Assembly (NCBI GenBank): GCA_946486375.1
Contig: CAMLTW010000007.1
Location: 62,001-126,000 of the forward strand
Length of the DNA: 64,000 nt
Source: an uncultured Rikenellaceae bacterium
Lineage (GTDB): Bacteria; Bacteroidota; Bacteroidia; Bacteroidales; Rikenellaceae
Reading direction: 5' to 3'
In this document: in pieces, positions 9,743 to 18,223 of the stretch
Layout of the letters: each line of letters opens with the position of its first letter
How positions within the stretch are numbered: the first letter of the stretch is position 1
Notes under the pieces: model-generated
What the model saw: the letters and a program-made list of their open reading frames with translations, nothing else
Told to the model about the DNA's origin: nothing
Databases searched by the model: none
Position numbers and translations under genes: made by a program

Positions 9743-9841
9743 AGACCGCAAAGCGGTCTTCGGTTCGGTCGGACGCAACGGGCGGCCTTCGGCCTTTCGG
9801 AATTCCCCGTGACGATCGTCCTTTCATTGATCCGCGTTCAG

Positions 9842-9877
9842 CAAAAAAACAAAGCCGCGGGTAAAATTCCCGCGGCT
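9842..9877 (-). terminator. Rho-independent terminator of the SusC/SusD operon
   Basis: Perfect nine-base stem AGCCGCGGG/CCCGCGGCT with a seven-base loop. On the reverse strand it is followed by TTGTTTTTTT. It lies about 100 bases past the susD stop. Confidence 0.8.
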
Positions 9878-9979
9878 CTGCTTTGATCAGGACCGATGGT
9901 GGGGATCAGTCCTGCCTGATACGGCCGACAAAATTCAATCCCTTATCGGGGGATGGTGCGAAGCCCATCGCTGCATGAT

Positions 9980-12166
9980 TTATTCGGCCAGCGGGTCGAA
10001 AGTCCCGCTTGCGTTGTTTCGCATGTAGTCTTTCCAACCGACGGTTTGCAACAGGGTCTGGTTGGCATCCTGTGCTCCGTTCGTCAAGCCTATGATGTAG
10101 TTTTTCGGCGGGAAGTAGACCGTTTTGTTTATTTCATCCCCTCTCAACGTCTTGCGCACGAGCTTATCCTTATAGAATTTTGCCAGATCGTCGATCACCT
10201 GCGTTTGCTGAGCGAAGGATTTTTTCAGATCCAGAGCGGCAGCGGGACGGTCGGCTTTGACCGGGTCGTTGGCATGCGCTTCCGGAGCTGCGGCTATCGT
10301 ACGCAGTACCAGATGGTCGCGCCGCTTGCCGTTAAAAGGCTCCACACCCAGGAACGTACAGGTGTTGCCGCCGAAACCGGTCAGCGTCCACGAACTCGGG
10401 GCGCCCTCTACCTGATTGAAGTTCGCGCCTCCGTCCCAAAGCAGCCAGCGCCGCATGTCGTCGAAACGCTTTCCTTCGTATGCCAGTTCGATCTGACGCT
10501 CGTACAGAATGGCGGCGAACATTTCGGCACGGCTTGCGTTGGGATTCAAGCCCAGATCCGGGCCTGCGATGGTCGCATCGTAACCGGCGCGCGTCCGAAT
10601 CCGTTTCAGGGCATCGAAGGCTTCGGTCAGATTGCCGATACCGCACGCTGCTTCGGCGAAGTTGAGCAGCACTTCGGCATAACGTATTTCCATGTGCGGG
10701 AAAGCCCCTTCCCCGAAGGCGCCCTGACGGTTTTCGGAGCTGGATGAGGGCCAGCGGTACAAAGCGGTGGAGGCAAGGCCGTCGGACAAGTCGAAGTCGT
10801 TGGAACGCTTGCGGACATAAACCCCCCGGACGTAGCTTCCCAACATATCCGCGCCGTAGCCGATGAATTCATCGTTGTTCTGCCGCTCGGCGTTTTCGTT
10901 CCAGGTGTAGTTCCACAGTACATAGTCGGCGCCGTCGTAAAGTACCGGTTTGGTGCCCGATCCCCAGTCCCAGGCCAGCGGATTGCCTTCGAAACGCCAG
11001 TATACGCCGGGGAATGCGAAGGTACGGTAGAACCGCGGATCCCTGTCCTTGAAAAACGTCAGTGCATCGTACTGATAGTTTTCCGACTGTCCGGGCTTTT
11101 TACCGTCGGCCATGGGGAAGAGGTCCACCATCATGGCGGTAGCGGCCATGCCCGAAGTCGAGGTTTTCCCGGAGGCATTGGAGGGACGCAAAGACTCTTC
11201 CCGACGGTTGTTGCGGTAGACTTCGTGCGCCGCGTTGTCGTCGTGCACCCGGTTGTAGAGCGTTGCGAAGATCCCTTCCTTGCTGTTGTAGTTGGAGAAT
11301 ATCTGGGCGAAACCCGAACCGTTCAGTCCCGGTTTGTCTTCGTTCTCCAGGGTGAAATAGCCTGAAAGGGCATCGAGCGCCGCTTTGTTGGCATCGTAGG
11401 CCGCCTGCCAACGCTCGCGGTCGTCGGTTCGGTTGAACAGCGGGCTGGCATAGAGCAGGCGTGCACGTCCGGCAACGGCCAGGGCCGCCCCCTGGGTAAC
11501 GCGCCCCCAGTTGTCGCCTCCCCAGACCGGCGGCAACATTCCGGCGGCCTTTTTCATTTCCTCGCAGATGAAATCGATGCATTGCTTCGTCGTGGAACGG
11601 GGAATGGCCAGATTGCTGGCTTCGCCGATATCCGTGATCTGCACTTTATCCACGATGGGAACGCCGCCGTAGGTTTTTACCAACAGGTAATACTGCCAGG
11701 CCCGGAGAAAGTAAGCCTGTCCCAGCAGTTCCCTCTTTTCGGATTCGGTCAACGTGCTGCCGGTCACCCCTTCGATAAAGTCGTTGCAGTTGCGTATGTT
11801 GCCCCAGGGGCCGCCCGATGTCGCTTTCTTGACATGGAACCAGTCGTTGCCGGGGTCTTCGGTATCGGGTCTGTCGGGGTCGACATACCAGGAAAGACCG
11901 GAAAATTCTTCGGTTGCCTGTCCCTGCACGTCGCCCTTGCCGGCGCTCGGGCTGCTATATGTCAGTCCGTTGTTCGCGTTGGGCAACAGGCGCAGGTAGA
12001 GATTCTGCAGCCGCATGTTGGCTCCCGTATAGTCGTTGTAGATATCGGGAGACAGGTGACTGTAGTCCTTTTTTTCTTTCAGAAAATCATCGCTGCATCC
12101 GGTTCCCCAGCAAGCGACCGCCAGCAAAACGACGCTCAGAACTATTCTGTTTATTTTTTTAGCCAT
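9980..12166 (-). CDS. SusD/RagB-type outer-membrane glycan-binding lipoprotein
   Basis: Surface lipoprotein that caps the SusC channel and captures oligosaccharide for import; here probably pectic fragments, judging by the neighbours. The 728-residue protein has a lipoprotein signal with CWGTGCSDD. It shows SusD helical repeat features such as the LRAWQYYLLVKTYGGVP segment and the C-terminal ERQIELAYEGKRFDDMRRW block that marks the family. It is longer than the usual 500-600 residues. It starts 12 bases after the SusC stop and is the last gene of the operon, followed by a strong terminator. Confidence 0.95.
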   Translation of the reverse strand: MAKKINRIVLSVVLLAVACWGTGCSDDFLKEKKDYSHLSPDIYNDYTGANMRLQNLYLRLLPNANNGLTYSSPSAGKGDVQGQATEEFSGLSWYVDPDRPDTEDPGNDWFHVKKATSGGPWGNIRNCNDFIEGVTGSTLTESEKRELLGQAYFLRAWQYYLLVKTYGGVPIVDKVQITDIGEASNLAIPRSTTKQCIDFICEEMKKAAGMLPPVWGGDNWGRVTQGAALAVAGRARLLYASPLFNRTDDRERWQAAYDANKAALDALSGYFTLENEDKPGLNGSGFAQIFSNYNSKEGIFATLYNRVHDDNAAHEVYRNNRREESLRPSNASGKTSTSGMAATAMMVDLFPMADGKKPGQSENYQYDALTFFKDRDPRFYRTFAFPGVYWRFEGNPLAWDWGSGTKPVLYDGADYVLWNYTWNENAERQNNDEFIGYGADMLGSYVRGVYVRKRSNDFDLSDGLASTALYRWPSSSSENRQGAFGEGAFPHMEIRYAEVLLNFAEAACGIGNLTEAFDALKRIRTRAGYDATIAGPDLGLNPNASRAEMFAAILYERQIELAYEGKRFDDMRRWLLWDGGANFNQVEGAPSSWTLTGFGGNTCTFLGVEPFNGKRRDHLVLRTIAAAPEAHANDPVKADRPAAALDLKKSFAQQTQVIDDLAKFYKDKLVRKTLRGDEINKTVYFPPKNYIIGLTNGAQDANQTLLQTVGWKDYMRNNASGTFDPLAE

Positions 12167-12178
12167 TGTAGCACGTTT

Positions 12179-15100
12179 TTAAAAAGTGATGTTTAACCCC
12201 ACAGTGAATCTCCGTAAAAGAGGGTACGTATTGTAAGACGAGTTGGGACTCATGAATTTGTCCGGATAGGGGTTGTAGAGCTCCAGCAGGTTCTGACCGG
12301 TAAAGTTGATCCGGCAACTTTCGATTCCCAGTTTGTTCACCCATGCTTTCGGCAGCGTGTAAGCGATCGTCAGGTTGCGCAGGAAAACATTGGCATTGTT
12401 TACTTTCCAGAAAGTGGACTGGACGAAATTTTCGCTGAAACGCATGTTGGGATATTTGGCGTTCCGGTTTTGGGGGGCGACCACCCTGCCGCTCGCATCC
12501 AGCACGTCTTCGTAAACGAACATGTTGCCCGCCCAGAAGGACGGCATGTTGATGTATTCCATCACTTCCCAGCCGGAACGCCCGCTGATATCCCTCGGAG
12601 CGAGGGCCGCGCTCGGCATGAAAGTGTAACTGCCCCAGCTGGCCCCGAGTTGTGCGCTCAGGGTCAACGATTTCCACTGGCCGCCGAAATTCAGCGTAAA
12701 ACCGTACCTGTTACTGCTGCGGTCCGAGATCCTTATCCGGTCGTTGTCGTCGATGACGTTGCCTTTGGGATCGTTCGGGTCGTTCACGCCGTAATAGGTG
12801 CCGTCGTCCTTTTGCGATCCGCGTATGTTTTTATAGATCAGCATACCGGGATGGATATCCTGCTGTGTTTTCCCCATGTAGGTATCCAGGTTGTTTTCGG
12901 CGAAGAATTCCCCGATTTCCTGATAGTTTTGGAACATGCCGATGCATTCGTAGCCCCATCTTCCGCGGTCGGAACGTTCGTTCTGCATTTGGGCGTCCAG
13001 AGCGCGCTTTTTATCCTCCATTCCCGGGAATTTGATCAGTTTGTCGTCGCTCCAGCCGAAATTGAGTTTTAACCAGTAGCTGGCGTCCTTGCCGATCTTG
13101 TCTCTCCAACCCAGAGAAAATTCCATCCCCCAGTTGGCGTTTTCGCCGTAGTTGCTGGCCGACGCATTTGCGCCTACGGTGGTCGGGAAGCCGGCGCTGT
13201 TGCTGATCTGCATGAATACCTCCTTGTTGTGCCGGTAATACCCGTCGATGTTGGCCGACAGACGGTTTTGCAGGAAGTTCATGTCCAGGCCGGCGTTGTA
13301 CTGATAACTCTTGTCCCAGTGCGAATTCCGGTTGGGAACATTGTCGGGTATCTGAAAGTGAGGCCCGGAATTCTGGTCGGGGTTGCTGCCGAAGATCGGC
13401 CCCTTGACGGCTTCCTGGCCGTAGTATTGCTGCCAGGCCCAGGCGCTGATGTTATCGCGTCCCAGCAGACCGAACGATCCGCGGATTTTCAGGAAATCCA
13501 CGAAGCGGACATTCCGCTTGAACCAGGATTCCTGGGAAATGATCCAGCCCAGCGACAGCGACGGGAAAGTGCCCCAGTAATTTTCGGGCGCGAACTTGGT
13601 GCTGGCGTCCGTGCGGATCATCAGTTCCGCCAGGTATTTTCCGTCATAAACGTAATTCAAGCGGCCCACATAGGACAAACTGGCTGCTTCGGAGCGGCCG
13701 AAACCCGTTTCCGACTGACCTTCCGCACCGCTGTACTGATAGTTGGTGAACGAGAAAGGCTCGCCGCGCCGGCCGAACAAATCCTCGCTTTCGCTCTCCG
13801 ATCTTTCGATCGTAAACAGCGCGCTGATGTCATGCAAACCGAACGTACGGGCATAGGTGGCGTAAAAGTTCAGCTGATAACTGTCGCTGCGACTCGTACT
13901 GCGGCGCAGATAGTCGCCGTTGTTGGCATCCACGACTCTCAGGGATGAGAAATCGAGCTGCTGATCCGACGTATTCATGTACAGGTGGTTGCCGCTTCCG
14001 CCGCGACCGTGCAATTCGTCTCCGAAGGCGTAGAGCCGGTAGGTGGTACCGTACTCGTTGGTTTTCGTCGTACTGATGCTTTTGGAGTAGGTAGCCCTCA
14101 CCTTCAACCCTTTCAGAATCTTGCTCCATCCGAAATCGTACTCCAGCGAACCGTTGATGGTGATGTTCGAAGGCTTGTTCTTGATAAAGTCTCCGCTGTT
14201 TTCGATCATATCGAAATGATACAGCTGCGTCAGGTTGTCCGTGCTGCCGGCGACCGAACTGTTGCTGATGCCGAAGGCGGCCACGGGATAGGTTTCTCCG
14301 GTGGCGGGGTCGGTAATGTATTCGGGGATGTAGGTCGGGTGGGTCTGCAGCATGCTGTAGTCTTTTTCGCCGCTCGATCCGCCGATCCGGTTGTTGGCTT
14401 TCTGACTGGAGCCGTAGTCGCCCGATACGGTAAGCGAGGCTTTCAGCCACCGATTGATTTTCGTATCCATTCCCGCGCGGAAATTCCAGCGTTCATATTC
14501 CAACCGACCCATGTTTCCGTCCTGCGTCTGATAGGAGATGGCTCCGAAAGCGGTCAGGTTTTCGCTGCCGCCGCTGAGGGTGATCCCGTGTTTTTGGGTC
14601 AGGGCCGAACTCCAGTACTTGTCCAGCAAATCGTAGTTGATGTTTTTCATCGCTTCCAGCTCGTCCGCCTGGAACAGGTGTCTCCGGTTGTCGAAGCCGG
14701 TCTGAGTGGGGTCGGCCGCTCTGACCCCGTTCCACAAAAGGCCGTAGTTGTAGGAATCCAGCATTTTGGAGCGGTAGAATTCGTCTGCGAAACCCAATTG
14801 CCCGTTGTAGGAAATTTTAGGTTTCCCCACGTGTCCGCGCTTGGTTCTGACGAGCACGGCTCCGCTTGCGGACCGCGAGCCGTAAACGGCGGCGGCGGCG
14901 TCCTTCAAAACGGAGATCTGTTCGATTTCGTTGGGATCCAGATTGTTGAATGCGGTTTGATTGGAGATCACGTCATCGATGATGTACAATATGTCGCTTT
15001 CCCCGCGAATGCTGATTCGCGCTGCGTCCCCCGGACGGTTGCTGGACTGGCTGACGGATACGCCCGGCATCATCCCTTCCAGCGTCGCCGACAGACTGGT

Positions 15101-15514
15101 GGCCGAGAGGTCGGCGATTTCGGCAGGCGTTACCGTAGCGACCGCCCCGGTCAGGTGCGCTCTTTTCTGCGTTCCGTAACCGATCACCACCACTTCCTCC
15201 ATTTCCAGATTCGAAGGAGTCAGGGTGACGGTAATTTCGTTCGGGCCGGTAATCTTTACCGTTTGCGTTTCGTAACCCAGATAGTTGACCTGAAACGTGG
15301 TTTGGTCGGCCGGAACATTTCTCAGGATGAATTTACCGTCCCGATCCGTGGTCGTACCGACGGTCGTTCCCGGAATGTGAACGCTTGCGCCGATCACCGC
15401 CGAGGCGTTTTCATCCAACACGACACCCCTTACCGTCTGCGCTTGCTGAGCCATGGCGGATAAGGTCAGGCAGGCAAGAAGCAGGAAACATCCTATTATT
15501 CTAATTTGTCTCAT
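12179..15514 (-). CDS. SusC/RagA-type TonB-dependent outer-membrane transporter
   Basis: TonB-dependent importer for glycan oligosaccharides, 1111 residues. After a signal peptide ending at AMAQQ comes a carboxypeptidase-like regulatory domain (about residues 28-105). Next is the TonB-box region and signature MEEVVVIGYGTQKRAHLTGA, a plug domain containing RGESDILYIIDDV and LKDAAAAVYGSR, and a long beta-barrel ending in aromatic ITF. It lies between a surface lipoprotein gene (21 bases upstream) and susD (12 bases downstream), so the three form one operon. Confidence 0.96.
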   Translation of the reverse strand: MRQIRIIGCFLLLACLTLSAMAQQAQTVRGVVLDENASAVIGASVHIPGTTVGTTTDRDGKFILRNVPADQTTFQVNYLGYETQTVKITGPNEITVTLTPSNLEMEEVVVIGYGTQKRAHLTGAVATVTPAEIADLSATSLSATLEGMMPGVSVSQSSNRPGDAARISIRGESDILYIIDDVISNQTAFNNLDPNEIEQISVLKDAAAAVYGSRSASGAVLVRTKRGHVGKPKISYNGQLGFADEFYRSKMLDSYNYGLLWNGVRAADPTQTGFDNRRHLFQADELEAMKNINYDLLDKYWSSALTQKHGITLSGGSENLTAFGAISYQTQDGNMGRLEYERWNFRAGMDTKINRWLKASLTVSGDYGSSQKANNRIGGSSGEKDYSMLQTHPTYIPEYITDPATGETYPVAAFGISNSSVAGSTDNLTQLYHFDMIENSGDFIKNKPSNITINGSLEYDFGWSKILKGLKVRATYSKSISTTKTNEYGTTYRLYAFGDELHGRGGSGNHLYMNTSDQQLDFSSLRVVDANNGDYLRRSTSRSDSYQLNFYATYARTFGLHDISALFTIERSESESEDLFGRRGEPFSFTNYQYSGAEGQSETGFGRSEAASLSYVGRLNYVYDGKYLAELMIRTDASTKFAPENYWGTFPSLSLGWIISQESWFKRNVRFVDFLKIRGSFGLLGRDNISAWAWQQYYGQEAVKGPIFGSNPDQNSGPHFQIPDNVPNRNSHWDKSYQYNAGLDMNFLQNRLSANIDGYYRHNKEVFMQISNSAGFPTTVGANASASNYGENANWGMEFSLGWRDKIGKDASYWLKLNFGWSDDKLIKFPGMEDKKRALDAQMQNERSDRGRWGYECIGMFQNYQEIGEFFAENNLDTYMGKTQQDIHPGMLIYKNIRGSQKDDGTYYGVNDPNDPKGNVIDDNDRIRISDRSSNRYGFTLNFGGQWKSLTLSAQLGASWGSYTFMPSAALAPRDISGRSGWEVMEYINMPSFWAGNMFVYEDVLDASGRVVAPQNRNAKYPNMRFSENFVQSTFWKVNNANVFLRNLTIAYTLPKAWVNKLGIESCRINFTGQNLLELYNPYPDKFMSPNSSYNTYPLLRRFTVGLNITF

Positions 15515-15535
15515 GGTGTTCTTTTATTAGTGTTT

Positions 15536-16990
15536 TTACTGTTCGTTCAGCCAACGCGGGTCGCCGATGCCGGCTGCCTGGTGAGCGGCACCGGTCATTT
15601 GGAACTGTCCGTTGCCCAAATAGCTGAATCCGGGATCTCCGTTCACGGGATTGACATCGTTGGACGATTCGTTGCTGCCGGCTCTGGTGTACAGGTCCTC
15701 GCCGTTCCACCATTGCGAATTCTGTCCTCCGGTGAAGTTGCCGCCGTTTCTGAATTTCAGTTCCCGCATATTGTTGGAATTGCCTCCGCTGTCGACAAAG
15801 ACGTTTCTCTGGATGATGACCTTGTCCGTGCCGGTTCTGAACGCACCGTTGGAGTTCCCCAGTTTATTGTTTTTCGACACCTGCCAGAACGTGCAGTTGG
15901 TCACGGTAAAGACGCCGCTTCCTTTCAGCCAGCCTCCGCCTACGTTGCCGGTATTTCCCGACGATATCTGTATAAAACGTTGGCTGTTATCGTCTGCCGG
16001 GGGATTTTCGTTGTAGAAGGTCGTGTTGGTGAAGGTCATGTTCTGAACCATCCCTCTCTGATATCGGATCAATGCCGCATTATGGGTGGACGTGTTGTGT
16101 CCCACGATGCAGTCTTTGATCATGAAATTGGCGATAGCGTATTTTTGCCCGCTGTCCCAAAAGAGATAACCGGGCAAACCGCTGACTTTGCACGATTGCA
16201 GGATGAGGCTGGGAACGATCTTATAGTCGTTTTCCGTCAAACCCTCAGTCGGGAAGGTTTTGCTCATCAGAAACAGCGCATTTCCGGAGGAGCCTGTAGT
16301 CCCTGTAAAGTTGTTCGCGTCGATATCGAGAAACTGGAGTTTCAGTTTCGCTCCTTCGCTGACGAACGAACCGTCCGTCAATTCGATCTTGGCATGTTCG
16401 AGCTTATCGCCGCGGATCGTTACGTCGGTCTGACCGAAAGAGATGCTTCCGTTCATGGTGTAGCTGCCGCCGGCTTCCAGTTGGTAGCACAATTCCTCGT
16501 CCCTCGAAGGAGCGGGATTGGCTGCAAAGTAGTCCGTAAGATTCGTTCCGGCGGGAATGGTCTGGTAAACCTCCAGCAGATTGTCATAGGCTTTCGTCAC
16601 CGGAGCGGTAGCACCCGTGTTGTTCATCTTCTTGTTATCCAGGGTCCGGACTTCAACCAGGAATTTGGTGTCTTCCGTAGCCGGGCGCCTTACCTCGAAT
16701 CCGTCGACGAACTGTTTTTCTTCCCCGATGGGGACCGGATTCTCGGGATCGTCCACATTGTAGACCGTAACTTCGTACCCTCCGGCTCCCGGAACTACGG
16801 ACCAGCCGATTATCAGTTCCGTTCCGTCTGCACTCGAAGTGACGGTCACTTCCGGATTTTCCAGTTGGGCATTCATTACTTTGGAAGCCCAGGTAACTTC
16901 GTCTTTGAATCCGTCGACACAAGACGACATGAGAAACAATAACGCCACTGCCGGCCCTATATTCCCCATCCCACGTAAAAGTGTTTTCAT
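15536..16990 (-). CDS. Surface lipoprotein with FnIII-like and beta-helix (DUF4957/DUF5123-like) domains
   Basis: Predicted outer-membrane lipoprotein (484 residues), probably a surface glycan-binding protein or inactive lyase-like fold of the pectin locus. The signal ends in FLMSSC. Residues about 30-125 look like a fibronectin-III-type beta-sandwich. The rest is Asn- and Gly-rich with spaced turns typical of a right-handed beta-helix, resembling the DUF4957/DUF5123 lipoproteins of pectin loci; the family label is from memory. It is transcribed before SusC, not after SusD as usual. A 607-bp non-coding stretch precedes it, so an operon promoter should lie there. Confidence 0.75.
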   Translation of the reverse strand: MKTLLRGMGNIGPAVALLFLMSSCVDGFKDEVTWASKVMNAQLENPEVTVTSSADGTELIIGWSVVPGAGGYEVTVYNVDDPENPVPIGEEKQFVDGFEVRRPATEDTKFLVEVRTLDNKKMNNTGATAPVTKAYDNLLEVYQTIPAGTNLTDYFAANPAPSRDEELCYQLEAGGSYTMNGSISFGQTDVTIRGDKLEHAKIELTDGSFVSEGAKLKLQFLDIDANNFTGTTGSSGNALFLMSKTFPTEGLTENDYKIVPSLILQSCKVSGLPGYLFWDSGQKYAIANFMIKDCIVGHNTSTHNAALIRYQRGMVQNMTFTNTTFYNENPPADDNSQRFIQISSGNTGNVGGGWLKGSGVFTVTNCTFWQVSKNNKLGNSNGAFRTGTDKVIIQRNVFVDSGGNSNNMRELKFRNGGNFTGGQNSQWWNGEDLYTRAGSNESSNDVNPVNGDPGFSYLGNGQFQMTGAAHQAAGIGDPRWLNEQ

Positions 16991-17597
16991 AAGCTTAGTT
17001 GGTTAAAGTAAGGTTGTTAGATCGAAGGTCGGCGCAGGAACCTGGTCCCGGGCCGGATGGGATTTCATAAACAACGGTTTTTCTTTTCGGGTTTTTAGTT
17101 TTTGTTAGGTTATACATCAGTGGGGTATTTCTTTTTTCGACCGTCCCTGCCCCGGTCGCCGGTGTGGTTCCCGCTTCAAGCCGGGGCTTTTCGGGTCGGG
17201 CCATGATCGCTGCTTGCCGGAAAGGCACCGGGATTCGTTCGACGAACCGGCATGAACCGTCCGCACCTGCATTTACCGAAATCGGGTGTATCCGGCACAG
17301 CGACGAAGCCGCTGTCCGGTACACCCGATGCAGGTACAAAAACAGATAATATGAAGCTATCGGAGAATGAGGGCGAAGTCCGCCGTTTTTCTGTCTGAGA
17401 ATTTCCCGTCAAGGTCTTCATGCGTCTGTCGAATCGTTGGTTTAGGAAGAAAAAACGATCGTTTAAATACACTCTCTCCAAAGCAATCGCTTTTCTCATG
17501 TAATTTGCTTGTAATCAGGAATCCCTCCTGATTTTTTTTGTTTTTCCCCCTTTCCGGCGCTCTGTCAAGAAAAGGAATCGTTTATTCGGTTAGCCGG
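16991..17597 (-). other. 607-bp intergenic region inside the pectin locus
   Basis: No gene supported; the short frames here lack family features. It separates the enzyme genes (upstream) from the lipoprotein-SusC-SusD operon. It carries a long imperfect hairpin at 17281-17329. No exact TAnnTTTG box was found near 16990, so the promoter position is unresolved. Confidence 0.6.
17281..17329. other. Long imperfect hairpin
   Basis: ATCGGGTGTA...CACAGCG pairs with CGCTGTCC...ACACCCGAT, giving a stem of about 20 pairs with two single-base bulges and a seven-base loop. Neither strand has a long T-tract after it, so it is a poor terminator. It may be a leader or processing structure between the two halves of the locus. 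Confidence 0.6.
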
Positions 17598-18215
17598 TCA
17601 CTGTCGGGCTTTCCGCTGTTTGATCCGCTCGTTCCAGGCTTCCCGCTCACGGGTCAGGTTATATCCCTCTTTGGAAAGGTAGTTGTTGATTTTGCCCTTG
17701 TACTTCCCGAAAATGCCGTGTTTGGCTTTCGAGGAACCGGCATCCATCGCCAGTTCGCGGGCCTCCGCCAGCCAGGCATAAATCCGCTTTTTCTGCGCTT
17801 CGGTCAGCGTCGGGATCATGTCCAGCTGGGCCTGGTACGTGACATTCAGGACATTATAGGTCAAGGCATTCTTCACTTCCTCGATCTGCTCGTCGTTCAG
17901 GTCGAGCATCAGTTCGGACAGGAAGGCGAAGTGGTGGCGGTACAGTTCGGCATCGACATAAGCCGCGATGAACCGGGCATCGGCCCCGGCTTTCCGCAGG
18001 CTGTCCCGCCGGCCGTCCAGGTCGTTGATGGTGAAATAATGGTTCATGATCGCCTCCTTCACCCGGGCCGCAGCCTGGGGATCCGTAATGCCCAGCCCGG
18101 ACATGTTCTTGTCCGTCCGTTGGGAAATCGTCCGTACATAGGCCGGATCGCGCTCCTGCGCCCGCATTCCCGTGAGCGACAGGGTCGCCAGCAGTATAAA
18201 TACCAGTTTCTTCAT
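17598..18215 (-). CDS. DUF3826-family secreted protein
   Basis: Exported protein of unknown function, 205 residues, commonly found in pectin utilization loci of Bacteroidota. A signal peptide (MKKLVFILLATLSLTGMRAQ) is followed by an all-helical, charged domain with the block LNDEQIEEVKNALTYNVL. The start at 18215 is supported by the signal peptide and by GGAGGAG four bases upstream, a Shine-Dalgarno-like sequence that is uncommon in this phylum. It begins 8 bases after the pectate lyase stop. Its biochemical role is not known to me. Confidence 0.8.
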   Translation of the reverse strand: MKKLVFILLATLSLTGMRAQERDPAYVRTISQRTDKNMSGLGITDPQAAARVKEAIMNHYFTINDLDGRRDSLRKAGADARFIAAYVDAELYRHHFAFLSELMLDLNDEQIEEVKNALTYNVLNVTYQAQLDMIPTLTEAQKKRIYAWLAEARELAMDAGSSKAKHGIFGKYKGKINNYLSKEGYNLTREREAWNERIKQRKARQ

Positions 18216-18223
18216 TTCTCCTC

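Larger units (their letters stand above)
9175..9979 (+). other. 805-bp intergenic region with repeats and terminators
   Basis: No gene supported. It contains the probable terminator of the peptidase gene, the right inverted-repeat arm, direct repeat blocks and a run of micro-hairpins (GGCCTTACAGGCC, CATTCCTGCGGAATG, ACCGCAAAGCGGT). It also holds the terminator of the convergent SusD gene. Confidence 0.7.
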
